A program made the translations under genes and the position numbers. From assembly GCF_021390935.1 (NCBI RefSeq), contig NZ_JAJPUI010000001.1, positions 62,001 to 126,000 on the forward strand: DNA of 64,000 nucleotides, written 5' to 3'. The stretch comes from Streptomyces sp. CC228A (GTDB lineage Bacteria; Actinomycetota; Actinomycetes; Streptomycetales; Streptomycetaceae). Numbering within the stretch: position 1 is the stretch's first letter; the number at the start of each line of letters is the position of its first letter. The notes under the pieces were generated by a model, which searched no databases, was not told where the DNA came from, and worked only from the letters and a program-made list of their open reading frames with translations. Positions 17,811 through 24,934 of the stretch are shown here, piece by piece.

Positions 17811-18032
17811 CTACACGGTGACGACCTCCCGCCGGACGGGTACGCCCTCATGGCAGGCGCACGCGCACCTGATCGACACGGCGGGCGGCTCGGTCACCGG
17901 CTGCCCCCGCTGGACCACGTACACGTCCTGCGGAGGAGTGCAATAGCGGTGCTCATCCATCACGCACGCCCCGGACAGACCGGTGCGGTCCATCTCCGCC
18001 CACGTGTCCACGATCGTGCGGCGCCCGCTCAC
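17811..18032 (-). CDS. 73-aa Cys-rich hypothetical protein
   Basis: ATG overlaps the stop of the preceding gene (ATGA). Contains five Cys, including CACACH near the C-terminus, suggesting metal binding. MDEHRYCTPPQDVYVVQRG precedes. Last gene of the leftward group. Unknown function. Confidence 0.65.
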   Translation of the reverse strand: MSGRRTIVDTWAEMDRTGLSGACVMDEHRYCTPPQDVYVVQRGQPVTEPPAVSIRCACACHEGVPVRREVVTV

Positions 18033-18415
18033 CGGTCACCGCCCTCGTTCGCACGGATCGCGGCCAGCGTGTCTGCGAACGCCCGGATCTCTTGGAGCTG
18101 TGCCGTCAGGTCGTCCGCGAGTTCGCGCAGTCCCTCCGGGCTGTACCGGTACGAGCCGCCGCCCAGCTCCACCACGACCGCCACGTCCCGTTCGCGGGCG
18201 CTGTACGGCGCGGCGTCTACCACGGCATGCAGCCATTCGACCGGGCCCCGCCGGGACGGCGCCGTCAGGGACAGCGACGGCCCGGTGTGGGTCACGTCCG
18301 CTCGGTACTGCGGGGCGCCCTGGTCGTGGCCCCGGCACCAGTCGGGCTCCGGCACGGTCACCGGGCCGTGGTCAAGGGTGTGCACGGTCACCGTGCGACC
18401 GCGCTCACTCGGCAC
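18029..18415 (-). CDS. DUF6907-like small protein
   Basis: 128 aa from a GTG that overlaps the end of the upstream gene; an in-frame start at 18,481 is possible but overlaps more. DWCRGHDQGAPQYRADVTHTGP followed by a beta-strand (DVAVVVELGGG) and a helix (YSPEGLRELADDLTAQ) resembles DUF6907 proteins common in Streptomyces elements, from memory. Metal-binding residues (Cys, His) are in the first part. Function unknown. Confidence 0.65.
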   Translation of the reverse strand: MPSERGRTVTVHTLDHGPVTVPEPDWCRGHDQGAPQYRADVTHTGPSLSLTAPSRRGPVEWLHAVVDAAPYSARERDVAVVVELGGGSYRYSPEGLRELADDLTAQLQEIRAFADTLAAIRANEGGDR

Positions 18416-18935
18416 CGCCCGCGCAGTCAGGCTGCACGCGGTGCCGCTCGGGGCGCGCGACGTAGTACGGGGCGCACCCAAGACAGGCGTACACCGTGAA
18501 CCCGGGCCCGGTCCCCTGATCGATCTCCGCGACGATGACGGGGGTGTCCGTGATGTGGTTGCACCTCACGCACATACGGATGGGCTTCCGTGCAGGCGCC
18601 CGGTAGCCGGGCTGCACGCTCTCCTCCTGAGGCTCGACCGGGGCCGCCCACGTCTGCCCGAGCGTGTCCCGGTGCCCGCCGTCGTGACCGGCGGGCAGGA
18701 CACACGGCTGGCGGTGGCGTCCGGGGCCGGGCCGCTCCCACCCGGACCGCCGCGCCCCGCACGGGACCGGGGCCGTCCACGTCTGCGCGAACGCGTCCCG
18801 GTGCTCACCCTCATGCCCGCCCGGGAGGATGCACGGCAGGCGGTGTCGACCGGGCCCCGGACGCTCCCACCCCGGACGCCGCACCCCGCACGGGGCCGTG
18901 TCCAGCGGCTCGACCCGCTTCAGGCGCGCGCTCAC
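18405..18935 (-). CDS. 176-aa protein with internal tandem repeat and Cys knuckles
   Basis: GTG overlaps the stop of the preceding gene (GTGA). Two near-identical ~45-residue repeats, each with Cys, GWERPGPGRHR, PC-x-LP-x-GH and HRD, followed by a segment with CVRCNH and CLGC, which looks like a treble-clef or zinc ribbon. Soluble. The repeat is a recent duplication, visible at DNA level as GTGTCC/CGGGGCC copies near 18,710 and 18,850. Unknown role; nucleic-acid binding is plausible. Confidence 0.65.
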   Translation of the reverse strand: MSARLKRVEPLDTAPCGVRRPGWERPGPGRHRLPCILPGGHEGEHRDAFAQTWTAPVPCGARRSGWERPGPGRHRQPCVLPAGHDGGHRDTLGQTWAAPVEPQEESVQPGYRAPARKPIRMCVRCNHITDTPVIVAEIDQGTGPGFTVYACLGCAPYYVARPERHRVQPDCAGGAE

Positions 18936-19297
18936 CGGGACACCCCGTGAAGGACGCGCCGGTCAAGGTCGATCCCGAAGTCCGCCGCCATCACGAGCGT
19001 GAGGCAGCGCCGCTGCTGCCGCAGCCTCTCCTGCCGCCGCTCGTGCGCGACCAGGTACGGCCGGACCAGGGCGAGGGTCTCGCCGTCGAACGTCTCGCGC
19101 AGCCCGTACGGGGACCGGGGCCGCGCGGTCCATCCCCACCCCGGGCCGAACTGCGCCACCTGCCCGTACGAGGGACGAGAGGTCTGGGGCTGTGTGGCGG
19201 GGGCCGCCGTGGTCGGGCGCGTGCCCGCCCGCCGTCGACCGGAACCGGGCGCGAACACGCCCAGCAGCAGACGCAGTAAGGCATGGATAATGCTCAT
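18932..19297 (-). CDS. 121-aa hypothetical protein
   Basis: MSIIHALLRLLLGVFAPGSG is a short hydrophobic N-terminus, followed by an Arg/Thr-rich linker and a C-terminal region with a charged helix (YLVAHERRQERLRQQRR). First gene of the leftward group, which is read from the operator-bearing region near 19,425-19,452. May be membrane-associated. Unknown function. Confidence 0.65.
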   Translation of the reverse strand: MSIIHALLRLLLGVFAPGSGRRRAGTRPTTAAPATQPQTSRPSYGQVAQFGPGWGWTARPRSPYGLRETFDGETLALVRPYLVAHERRQERLRQQRRCLTLVMAADFGIDLDRRVLHGVSR

Positions 19298-19424
19298 CGT
19301 TGACGCTCCTCTACAGCGTTGGCCAAGCCCCGGGCCGTGCCAGCGGCGCCGGGGTCTGGCAGGTCTTGGGCATGGGCAGGCTGAGGCTGCGGTGTCACCG
19401 ACCGTAGCCAGCCGCCCACTTGAA

Positions 19425-19452
19425 TGGTCCACCGGTTGACTAGTCATGTCAA
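19425..19452. promoter_or_regulatory. candidate GntR operator upstream of the leftward group
   Basis: Contains TGGTCCA and the near-palindrome TTGACTAGTCATGTCAA. The half-sites GGTCCA and GACTAGT recur at 20,260-20,283 upstream of the GntR gene itself, which suggests that one repressor controls both promoters. Confidence 0.55.
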
Positions 19453-19464
19453 CGGATACGGAAA

Positions 19465-19491
19465 AGCCCCCACCCGAATGAGGTGGGGGCT
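19465..19491 (-). terminator. terminator of the GntR gene
   Basis: Perfect 10-bp stem AGCCCCCACC / GGTGGGGGCT with a 7-nt loop, followed on the minus strand by TTTT; 20 bp past the GntR stop. Confidence 0.9.
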
Positions 19492-19511
19492 GTATCCCTG
19501 TGCGGCGAGGG

Positions 19512-20243
19512 TCAGTTACTCATCGCGTATTCCTCCGTCCGCGACCAGCGACCGGCGGGGGAGATACCAACCTCGTACGTCAGGGGCCTGCCCTCCTCGC
19601 AGTACGTCACGTGGCGAACCTCGCTCACCGCTTCGGGGCCGTCGAGGTGCAGCAGCTCCAACTCTTCGGGTGTGGCGAGCCGAGCCGTCCACCAGTCCCG
19701 GGCTGTGTGAGGGCGCCGCCCGGTCTGCATCTCGACGTACCGTGTCGTGCCCTCGCGGATGCGCTCACGCTGAAGGAGACGCGGCGCCGCCTCCAGCACC
19801 TCGGCAGTGAACCAACTCCAACTGGTGGCGGTCGGATTCTCACCCTCGTACGTAACACGCTGCCGCCGGGCCACCTGATCGCCCGACTGAACGCCGAGGG
19901 CGGTAGCCACATCCTCCGGAGCGGGAACCAGCTCGGCAGACACGATCGTTGCGTGCTCACCTGCCGTGTAGATGTGCCCGGTGTCCACGGACGCCTTATA
20001 GCGCTCACCCGCCGTCCGGGCCAGCAGCACCCGTTCGCGAACCGTGGACCCCGTGCCCTGGCGGGTCTCGATGAGCCCCTCGTGCCGCAGCACCTCAAGC
20101 GCTCGAACAACGGTCGCGCGGGACACCGACCATCGCTCGGTCAACTCCCGCTCGGAAGGCAGGGAGTCGCCCGGCTTCAGGTCTCCCCGCACGATCCGGC
20201 CGCGAATATCTGCGGCGATCTGGTCGTACTTCGGCAGTGCCAT
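19512..20243 (-). CDS. GntR-family (HutC/KorSA-type) repressor
   Basis: 243 aa. N-terminal winged helix (KYDQIAADIRGRIVRGDLKPG, LPSERELTERWSVSR, LEVLRHEGLIETRQGTGS), then a UTRA-like effector domain (YTAGEHATIVSAEL to LTYEVGISPAGR). This class includes KorSA of pSAM2, which represses excision and replication of actinobacterial elements. It lies at the right end, reads leftward and has its own terminator. Candidate operators lie immediately upstream (20,260-20,283) and in front of the other leftward genes. Likely the maintenance repressor of the element. Confidence 0.9.
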   Translation of the reverse strand: MALPKYDQIAADIRGRIVRGDLKPGDSLPSERELTERWSVSRATVVRALEVLRHEGLIETRQGTGSTVRERVLLARTAGERYKASVDTGHIYTAGEHATIVSAELVPAPEDVATALGVQSGDQVARRQRVTYEGENPTATSWSWFTAEVLEAAPRLLQRERIREGTTRYVEMQTGRRPHTARDWWTARLATPEELELLHLDGPEAVSEVRHVTYCEEGRPLTYEVGISPAGRWSRTEEYAMSN

Positions 20244-20259
20244 GATCAGGCCCTTACTC

Positions 20260-20283
20260 GACTAGTGGACTGGTCCAGTAGTC
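20260..20283. promoter_or_regulatory. candidate GntR autoregulatory operator
   Basis: Near-perfect 24-bp dyad GACTA-x-TGGAC-xx-GTCCA-x-TAGTC centred 28 bp upstream of the GntR start codon. It shares half-sites with 19,425-19,452. Confidence 0.65.
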
Positions 20284-20421
20284 ATGCTGGTTGAACGGCG
20301 TGTTCGAGGTCAACCCTTGGCCCGATCCGTGGACGCAACGTAAAGATGGGGCGCTGCGCCTGAGGGTGGCGACTCCACCGACTGACGCGACCCAGCGGCC
20401 CTAGGCCCTGAGGCGCCCGCT

Positions 20422-20447
20422 ACGCCCCGCCAGAGCAGGCGGGGCGT
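20422..20447. terminator. hairpin near the right end of the element
   Basis: Perfect 10-bp stem ACGCCCCGCC / GGCGGGGCGT with a 6-nt loop. In the excised circle it would lie upstream of the integrase gene. Nothing else is recognisable in the rest of 20,284-20,499. Confidence 0.7.
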
Positions 20448-20499
20448 TCGGTATTCCGGGGCGCAATCGGCCGCTGACCTGCACAGACGACCCCGAGCG

Positions 20500-20898
20500 T
20501 CAAAGGGTGGACCTACGCGCATTTGACACGTCGAGGGCGTGGGCGCGGGAGCCGAGCGACGCCTGGACGATGTGCGCGGTGGCCGGTTCCACCATGTCCC
20601 GGGTGGCGGACGCGAAGACCAGCAGGTCGAGGTCGAGGGGGTCGAGTCCGGCCCGGTCGAGGGCGGTGCGCGCGGCGCGCTCCGCGAGGGTGGAGGCGTA
20701 CTCGCCGGGGCCCGCCGCGCGGCGGGTGGTGATGCCGGTCGCCCGCTCGAATATGCCGGGCGGCAGGGTGGGCCCGCTGGCGCCGGCGATGTCCCGGAGC
20801 AGCCGCTCGGAGTCGACGACCTGCTCCGGCAGGCTGGCGCCGACCCCGGTGACGCCGACGCGGAAGGCGTCCGCGGGGGCGGTGTTCTGACTGTTCAT
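20500..20898 (-). pseudogene. 5' part of split OleA-like 3-oxoacyl-ACP synthase III
   Basis: 124 codons from ATG (MNSQNTAPADAFRVGVTG) to the GTG that forms the junction, then eight element-derived codons before TGA. Contains the thiolase-fold N-terminal features FERATGITTRRAA and DLLVFASATRDM and ends SRAHALDV. The natural continuation VTNACNSF is at 13,543 downwards. First gene of the biosynthetic operon; transcription from its promoter is now cut off from the downstream genes. Confidence 0.9.
20505..20550. other. attR
   Basis: Right junction. Element sequence ACGCGCATTTGA is followed by CAC (20,527-20,529) and ketosynthase sequence GTCGAGGGCGTGGG. Confidence 0.85.
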
Positions 20899-20933
20899 GA
20901 CCGGAGGTTACGAACAGCCGGGCGAGTCGCACG

Positions 20934-20949
20934 TGAGTACGCGTACTCA
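20934..20949. promoter_or_regulatory. 16-bp perfect palindrome upstream of the ketosynthase
   Basis: TGAGTACGCGTACTCA, 36 bp upstream of the ketosynthase start codon, is a likely operator for the biosynthetic operon. The regulator is unknown and none is encoded beside it. Confidence 0.6.
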
Positions 20950-21031
20950 TCCTGTGTGGGTGCGGGCACCTGCCGGCGGGGGCGCGGCCGGTATGGGCGT
21001 ACCGGCGGCGGCCCCTGGTGCGGCACCGCTG

Positions 21032-21051
21032 CCGGACCCGGCCGGGTCCGG
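21032..21051 (-). terminator. terminator after iolD
   Basis: 20-bp perfect palindrome CCGGACCCGGCCGGGTCCGG, 34 bp past the iolD stop, separating it from the ketosynthase promoter. Confidence 0.65.
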
Positions 21052-21084
21052 TGCGGGGGGAGGGTGCCGGGGCGGCGGCGGGGT

Positions 21085-22962
21085 TCAGAGGTGGCGGCGG
21101 ATGGCGGGGGTGTGGCTCTCGTACGTCTTGCGGGCCGCGACGGCGGCCTCCCGGGAGGCGACCTCGGCGACGGGGACGTCCCACCATGCCTGGGCGCCGG
21201 GTGCCTCCGCGCCGGGCGGCGCGGTCTCGACGTACACGCAGGTGGGCCGGTCGGAGGCGCGGGCGGCCCGCAGGGCGCGGCGCAGTTCGCCGACGGTGCG
21301 GGCGCGGAGGGTGTCCATGCCGAGGCTGGCGGCGTTGGCGGCGAGGTCGACGGGGAGCGGTGCGCCGACGAACGCGCCGTCGGGGGTGCGGTAGCGGTAG
21401 GCGGTGGCGAAGCGTTCCCCGCCGACCTGCTCGGACAGGCCGCCGATGGAGGCGTAGCCGTGGTTCTGGAGGAGGACGAGATTGACGGGGAGGCCCTCCT
21501 GGACGGCGGTGACGATCTCGGTGGGCATCATCAGGTACGTGCCGTCGCCGACGAGGGACCACACGGGCGTGCCGGGCGCGGCGAGTTGGACGCCGATGCC
21601 GCCGGGGATCTCGTAGCCCATGCAGGAGTAGCCGTACTCCAGGTGGTACTGGCGCGGGGAGCGGGCCCGCCACAGCTTGTGCAGGTCGCCGGGGAGGGAC
21701 CCGGCGGCGTTGACGACGACGTCGTCGTCCCCGACGGTCTCGTCGAGGAGGCCGAGGACCTGGGTCTGGGTGGGTACGGCCGTGTCGTCGTCGGCGCGGT
21801 AGGCGGCGGCGACGACCCGGTCCCACCGTTCCTTGCCCGCGCGGTACTCGGCCTCGTACGCGGGGTCGACGCGGTGTCCGGCGAGTGCCTCGGCGAGTGC
21901 CGCGAGGCCGGCGCGGGCGTCGGCGACGAGGGTGCGGGCGGCCATCTTGTGGGCGTCGAAGGGGGCGATGTTGAGGTTGACGAAGCGGACGTCGGGGCGG
22001 GCGAAGAGGGTGCCGGAGGCGGTGGTGAAGTCGGTGTAGCGGGTGCCGACGCCGATGACGAGGTCGGCGGTGCGGGCGAGGTCGTCGCTGGCGGCGGTGC
22101 CGGTGTGGCCGATGCCGCCGAGGTCCGCGGGGTGGTCGTGGCGCAGGGAGCCCTTGCCGGCCTGGGTGGAGGCGACGGGGATGCCGGTGGCGTCGGCGAG
22201 GGCCCGCAGGGCGTCCTCGGCCTGGCTGTGGTGGACTCCGCCGCCGGCGATGAGCAGGGGGCGCTCGGCGGCGCGGACGGCGTCGGCCGCGGCGGCGAGT
22301 TCGGCGGGGTCGGGGGCGGGGCGGCGCACGGTCCAGACGCGGTCCGCGAAGAACGCCTCGGGCCAGTCGTATGCCTCGGCCTGGACGTCCTGCGGCAGTG
22401 CCAGGGTCACGGCTCCGGTGTCCGCCGGGTCGGTGAGGACGCGCATCGCCTGGAGGGCGGCGGGGACGAGCGCCTCGGGGCGGGTGATCCGGTCGAAGTG
22501 GCGGGAGACGGGGCGGAGGGTGTCGTTGACGGTCACGTCGGCGGACACGGGGTGTTCGAGCTGCTGGAGGAGGGGGTCGGCGGTGCGGGTGGCGAAGGAG
22601 TCCCCGGGCAGCAGGAGGACGGGCAGCCGGTTGACGGTGGCGAGGGCGGCGCCGGTGACGAGGTTGGTGGCGCCGGGGCCGATGGAGGTGGTGACGGCCA
22701 TCGCGGAGAGCCGGTTGAGGTGCCGGGCGTAGCCGACGGCTGCGTGCACCATGGCTTGCTCGTTGCGGCCCTGGTGGAACGGCATGGCCTCCTCGCCGGC
22801 TTCGAGGAGTGCCTGGCCGAGGCCGGCGACGTTGCCGTGGCCGAAGATGCCCCAGGTGCCGGCGATGAGCCGGTGCCGGACGCCGTCGCGTTCGGTGTAC
22901 TGGGCCGACAGGAAGCGCACCAGGGCCTGGGCGACGGTCAGGCGGCGCGTGGACGGGCTCAT
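21085..22962 (-). CDS. iolD: 3D-(3,5/4)-trihydroxycyclohexane-1,2-dione acylhydrolase
   Basis: 625 aa ThDP-dependent enzyme. Cofactor glutamate in FHQGRNEQAMVHAAVGYA, Mg/ThDP motif GDGTYLMMPTE followed by LLQNHGYASIGG. Hydrolyses the ring diketone of the inositol pathway to 5-deoxy-D-glucuronate. ATG at 22,962 gives the family's usual length (~620-640 aa). Eleven bp after iolB in the same operon, and the last gene of the left arm. Confidence 0.93.
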   Translation of the reverse strand: MSPSTRRLTVAQALVRFLSAQYTERDGVRHRLIAGTWGIFGHGNVAGLGQALLEAGEEAMPFHQGRNEQAMVHAAVGYARHLNRLSAMAVTTSIGPGATNLVTGAALATVNRLPVLLLPGDSFATRTADPLLQQLEHPVSADVTVNDTLRPVSRHFDRITRPEALVPAALQAMRVLTDPADTGAVTLALPQDVQAEAYDWPEAFFADRVWTVRRPAPDPAELAAAADAVRAAERPLLIAGGGVHHSQAEDALRALADATGIPVASTQAGKGSLRHDHPADLGGIGHTGTAASDDLARTADLVIGVGTRYTDFTTASGTLFARPDVRFVNLNIAPFDAHKMAARTLVADARAGLAALAEALAGHRVDPAYEAEYRAGKERWDRVVAAAYRADDDTAVPTQTQVLGLLDETVGDDDVVVNAAGSLPGDLHKLWRARSPRQYHLEYGYSCMGYEIPGGIGVQLAAPGTPVWSLVGDGTYLMMPTEIVTAVQEGLPVNLVLLQNHGYASIGGLSEQVGGERFATAYRYRTPDGAFVGAPLPVDLAANAASLGMDTLRARTVGELRRALRAARASDRPTCVYVETAPPGAEAPGAQAWWDVPVAEVASREAAVAARKTYESHTPAIRRHL

Positions 22963-22973
22963 GCGGGGTGACC

Positions 22974-23876
22974 TCACTCGGACGGGGCGGTGTAGAGGGG
23001 GAGGCGGGGGTCGACGGGCTGGTCCGGCCAGGTGGAGCGGATCCAGGCGTGGTCGGGGTGGTCGCGGATCAGCCAGGCGCGTTCGGTGCCGGGCCCGGCC
23101 ATGACGTTGAGGTAGTACATGGGGTGGCCGGGCGCGGCGATGGACGGGCCGTGCCAGCCGTCGGGGATGAGGACGGTGTCGCCGTGCCGCACTTCGGCGA
23201 GGACGTCGGTGCCGCGGCCGCGGCCGGACGGGGAGACCCGCTGGTAGCCGAAGCCGGGTGTGCCGCCGCGGGCGGCGATCTCGAAGTAGTAGACCTCCTC
23301 CAGCGCGGACTCCTCGCCGGGGCGGTGCTCGTCGTGCTTGTGCGGCGGGTACGAGGACCAGTTGCCGCCGGGGGTGAGGACCTCCACGGCGATGAGGCGG
23401 TCGCAGGGGAAGGCGTCCGCCGCGGCGAAGTTGTTGACCTGGCGGGAGCAGGTGCCGGCGCCGCGCAGTTCCACGGGGACGCCGGAGGCCGGGCCGTGGC
23501 GGGCGGGCAGGCGGCGGTCGCAGCGGGCTCCGGCGAGGGCGAAGCGGCCGCCGCCGGGGGTGGTGAGGGAGACCCGGGCGTCGCGGGGCGCGTACGCGAA
23601 GTCGGTGACGGCGCGGAAGACGTCGGGGCGGCCGGTGAGCGGGAAGGTCCGGTCGTCGGCGGTGACGGTGCAGGAGCCGGAGAGGGGCAGCACGATCCAT
23701 TCGCTGTCGCCGGTGTCGTACGTGTGCCGGCCGCCGGGCGGCAGGTCGAGCACGCGCAGGCTCGAGTGGGCCCAGCCGGCGGAGCCGGGGCCGGCGCCGG
23801 CGGAGCCGGGGCCGATGTCGACGGCGTACGGGCCGTTCGCGGCCTTGCCCGCGGGCAGGTGGTGGGTGGTGGTCAT
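22974..23876 (-). CDS. iolB: 5-deoxy-glucuronate isomerase
   Basis: 300 aa double cupin. Metal ligands are visible in PPHKHDEHRPGEESALEEVYYFE. Converts 5-deoxy-glucuronate to 2-deoxy-5-keto-gluconate, the substrate of IolC. Sits between iolD and the aldolase gene with gaps of 11-15 bp, so it is co-transcribed. Confidence 0.93.
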   Translation of the reverse strand: MTTTHHLPAGKAANGPYAVDIGPGSAGAGPGSAGWAHSSLRVLDLPPGGRHTYDTGDSEWIVLPLSGSCTVTADDRTFPLTGRPDVFRAVTDFAYAPRDARVSLTTPGGGRFALAGARCDRRLPARHGPASGVPVELRGAGTCSRQVNNFAAADAFPCDRLIAVEVLTPGGNWSSYPPHKHDEHRPGEESALEEVYYFEIAARGGTPGFGYQRVSPSGRGRGTDVLAEVRHGDTVLIPDGWHGPSIAAPGHPMYYLNVMAGPGTERAWLIRDHPDHAWIRSTWPDQPVDPRLPLYTAPSE

Positions 23877-23891
23877 GGTGGTGGCTCCTCG

Positions 23892-24770
23892 TCACAGCAG
23901 GCCGACGGCGGTGTCCACGGCGTCCTCCACGCTGCCGCGGGCGGGGTAGAGCAGGGAGCGTCCGGCGACGAGGCCCTGCACGGTGGGCAGTCGGAGGGCC
24001 TTGCGCCACCGCTCGTACGCTCCGTCCTGGTCCTCGCCGACGTCGCCGCCCAGGAGGACGGCGGGGAGGGTGGAGGTCTCCAGGACGGCGGCCATGTCGT
24101 CGGGGTCGTCGGTGACCGGCAGTTTCAGCCAGGTGTAGGCGGAGGTTCCGGCGAGTCCGGAGGCGATCGCGATGGCGCGGGTCACCGCCGCGGCGCCGAG
24201 GTCGTTGCGTACGCCGTGCTCGCCGCGGCGGGAGATGAAGGGTTCGACGAACACGGGGAGCCGCAGGGCGGCCATGGCGTCGATGGCGCGGGCGGTGGCG
24301 TGCAGGGTGGTGAGGGAGCCCGGGTCGGTGTAGTCGATGCGCAGGAGGAGCTTGCCGGCGTCGAAGCGGAGCCGGGCGAGGTCCTCGGCGCGGTGGCCGG
24401 TGAACCGGTCGTCGAGCTCGAAGCGGGCGCCGGCGAGGCCGCCGCGGTTCATGGAGCCCATGACGACCTTGCCGTCGAGGGCGCCGAGGAGGAGCAGGTC
24501 CTCCAGGATGTCCGCGGTGGCGAGGACGCCGTCGACCCCGGGGCGGGACAGGGCGGTGCAGAGCCGTTCGAGCAGGTCCGCGCGGTTCGCCATGGCGAGC
24601 GGGTCGCCGCCGACGGCGAGGGCGCCGCGCGCGGGGTGGTCGGCGGCGACGATCATGAGGCGGCCGCCGGCTCCGAGCAGGGGGCGCCGGGAGCGGCGTG
24701 CGGCGGCCTCGGCGATGGCCTCGGGGTGCCTGGCCCGCAGGGTGGCGAGTGCGGAGATGCTGATGGTCAC
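23892..24770 (-). CDS. Cgl0158-type (beta/alpha)8 aldolase of inositol catabolism
   Basis: 292 aa. MIVAADHPARGAL, GSMNRGGLAGARFELDDR and the Schiff-base-type segment SAYTWLKLPV place it in the DeoC/LacD-like class I aldolase family annotated Cgl0158 in Corynebacterium, from memory. In iol operons it takes the IolJ role, cleaving 2-deoxy-5-keto-gluconate 6-phosphate to dihydroxyacetone phosphate and malonate semialdehyde. The exact reaction is inferred from position between iolC and iolB. Confidence 0.85.
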   Translation of the reverse strand: MTISISALATLRARHPEAIAEAAARRSRRPLLGAGGRLMIVAADHPARGALAVGGDPLAMANRADLLERLCTALSRPGVDGVLATADILEDLLLLGALDGKVVMGSMNRGGLAGARFELDDRFTGHRAEDLARLRFDAGKLLLRIDYTDPGSLTTLHATARAIDAMAALRLPVFVEPFISRRGEHGVRNDLGAAAVTRAIAIASGLAGTSAYTWLKLPVTDDPDDMAAVLETSTLPAVLLGGDVGEDQDGAYERWRKALRLPTVQGLVAGRSLLYPARGSVEDAVDTAVGLL

Positions 24771-24934
24771 GTCGGGCTCCTACTCAAGCCCGTCCGGTGG
24801 CTGCGGACGGGCGGTGTCCGGGCGCGGGGACGGGGTCTGGGGGCGGGCCTCTCACGCGGCGGGCGGGAGGAAGCGGGGAGGGGGCAGGGGGCGAGGGGGC
24901 AGCGACGGCGGGGGCGGGGGCTGCCGGGCACGGC

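Larger units (their letters stand above)
13544..20529. mobile_element. 6,983-bp serine-integrase element inserted in a ketosynthase gene
   Basis: Bounded by a CAC shared between left (13,544-13,546) and right (20,527-20,529) junctions. Excising everything between restores an open ketosynthase gene in frame. Contents: integrase; a rightward group of small genes including a TerS-like one; a leftward group of four small genes; and a GntR repressor at the right end. Hairpins lie just inside both ends and a strong hairpin separates the convergent halves. Base composition is visibly less GC-extreme than the surroundings. No replication initiator, FtsK-type transfer ATPase, relaxase or structural phage gene is recognisable, so it is not a classic AICE or complete prophage. 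All genes but one doubtful 20-codon ORF look intact. Confidence 0.9.

Noticed and set aside
18590..19279. 229-codon plus-strand frame opposite the leftward small genes
   Set aside because: Pro/Arg-rich shadow; the minus strand has overlapping coupled genes with Cys motifs.
13544..20529. Classic actinobacterial integrative conjugative element (AICE)
   Set aside because: GntR repressor and integrase fit, but no FtsK-like transfer protein, Rep or excisionase was recognised, and the integrase is a serine type rather than the usual tyrosine type.
21085..24009. Single 974-codon fusion of iolD with upstream sequence
   Set aside because: The upstream part lies antisense to the correct iolB frame; iolD starts at 22,962 with normal length.
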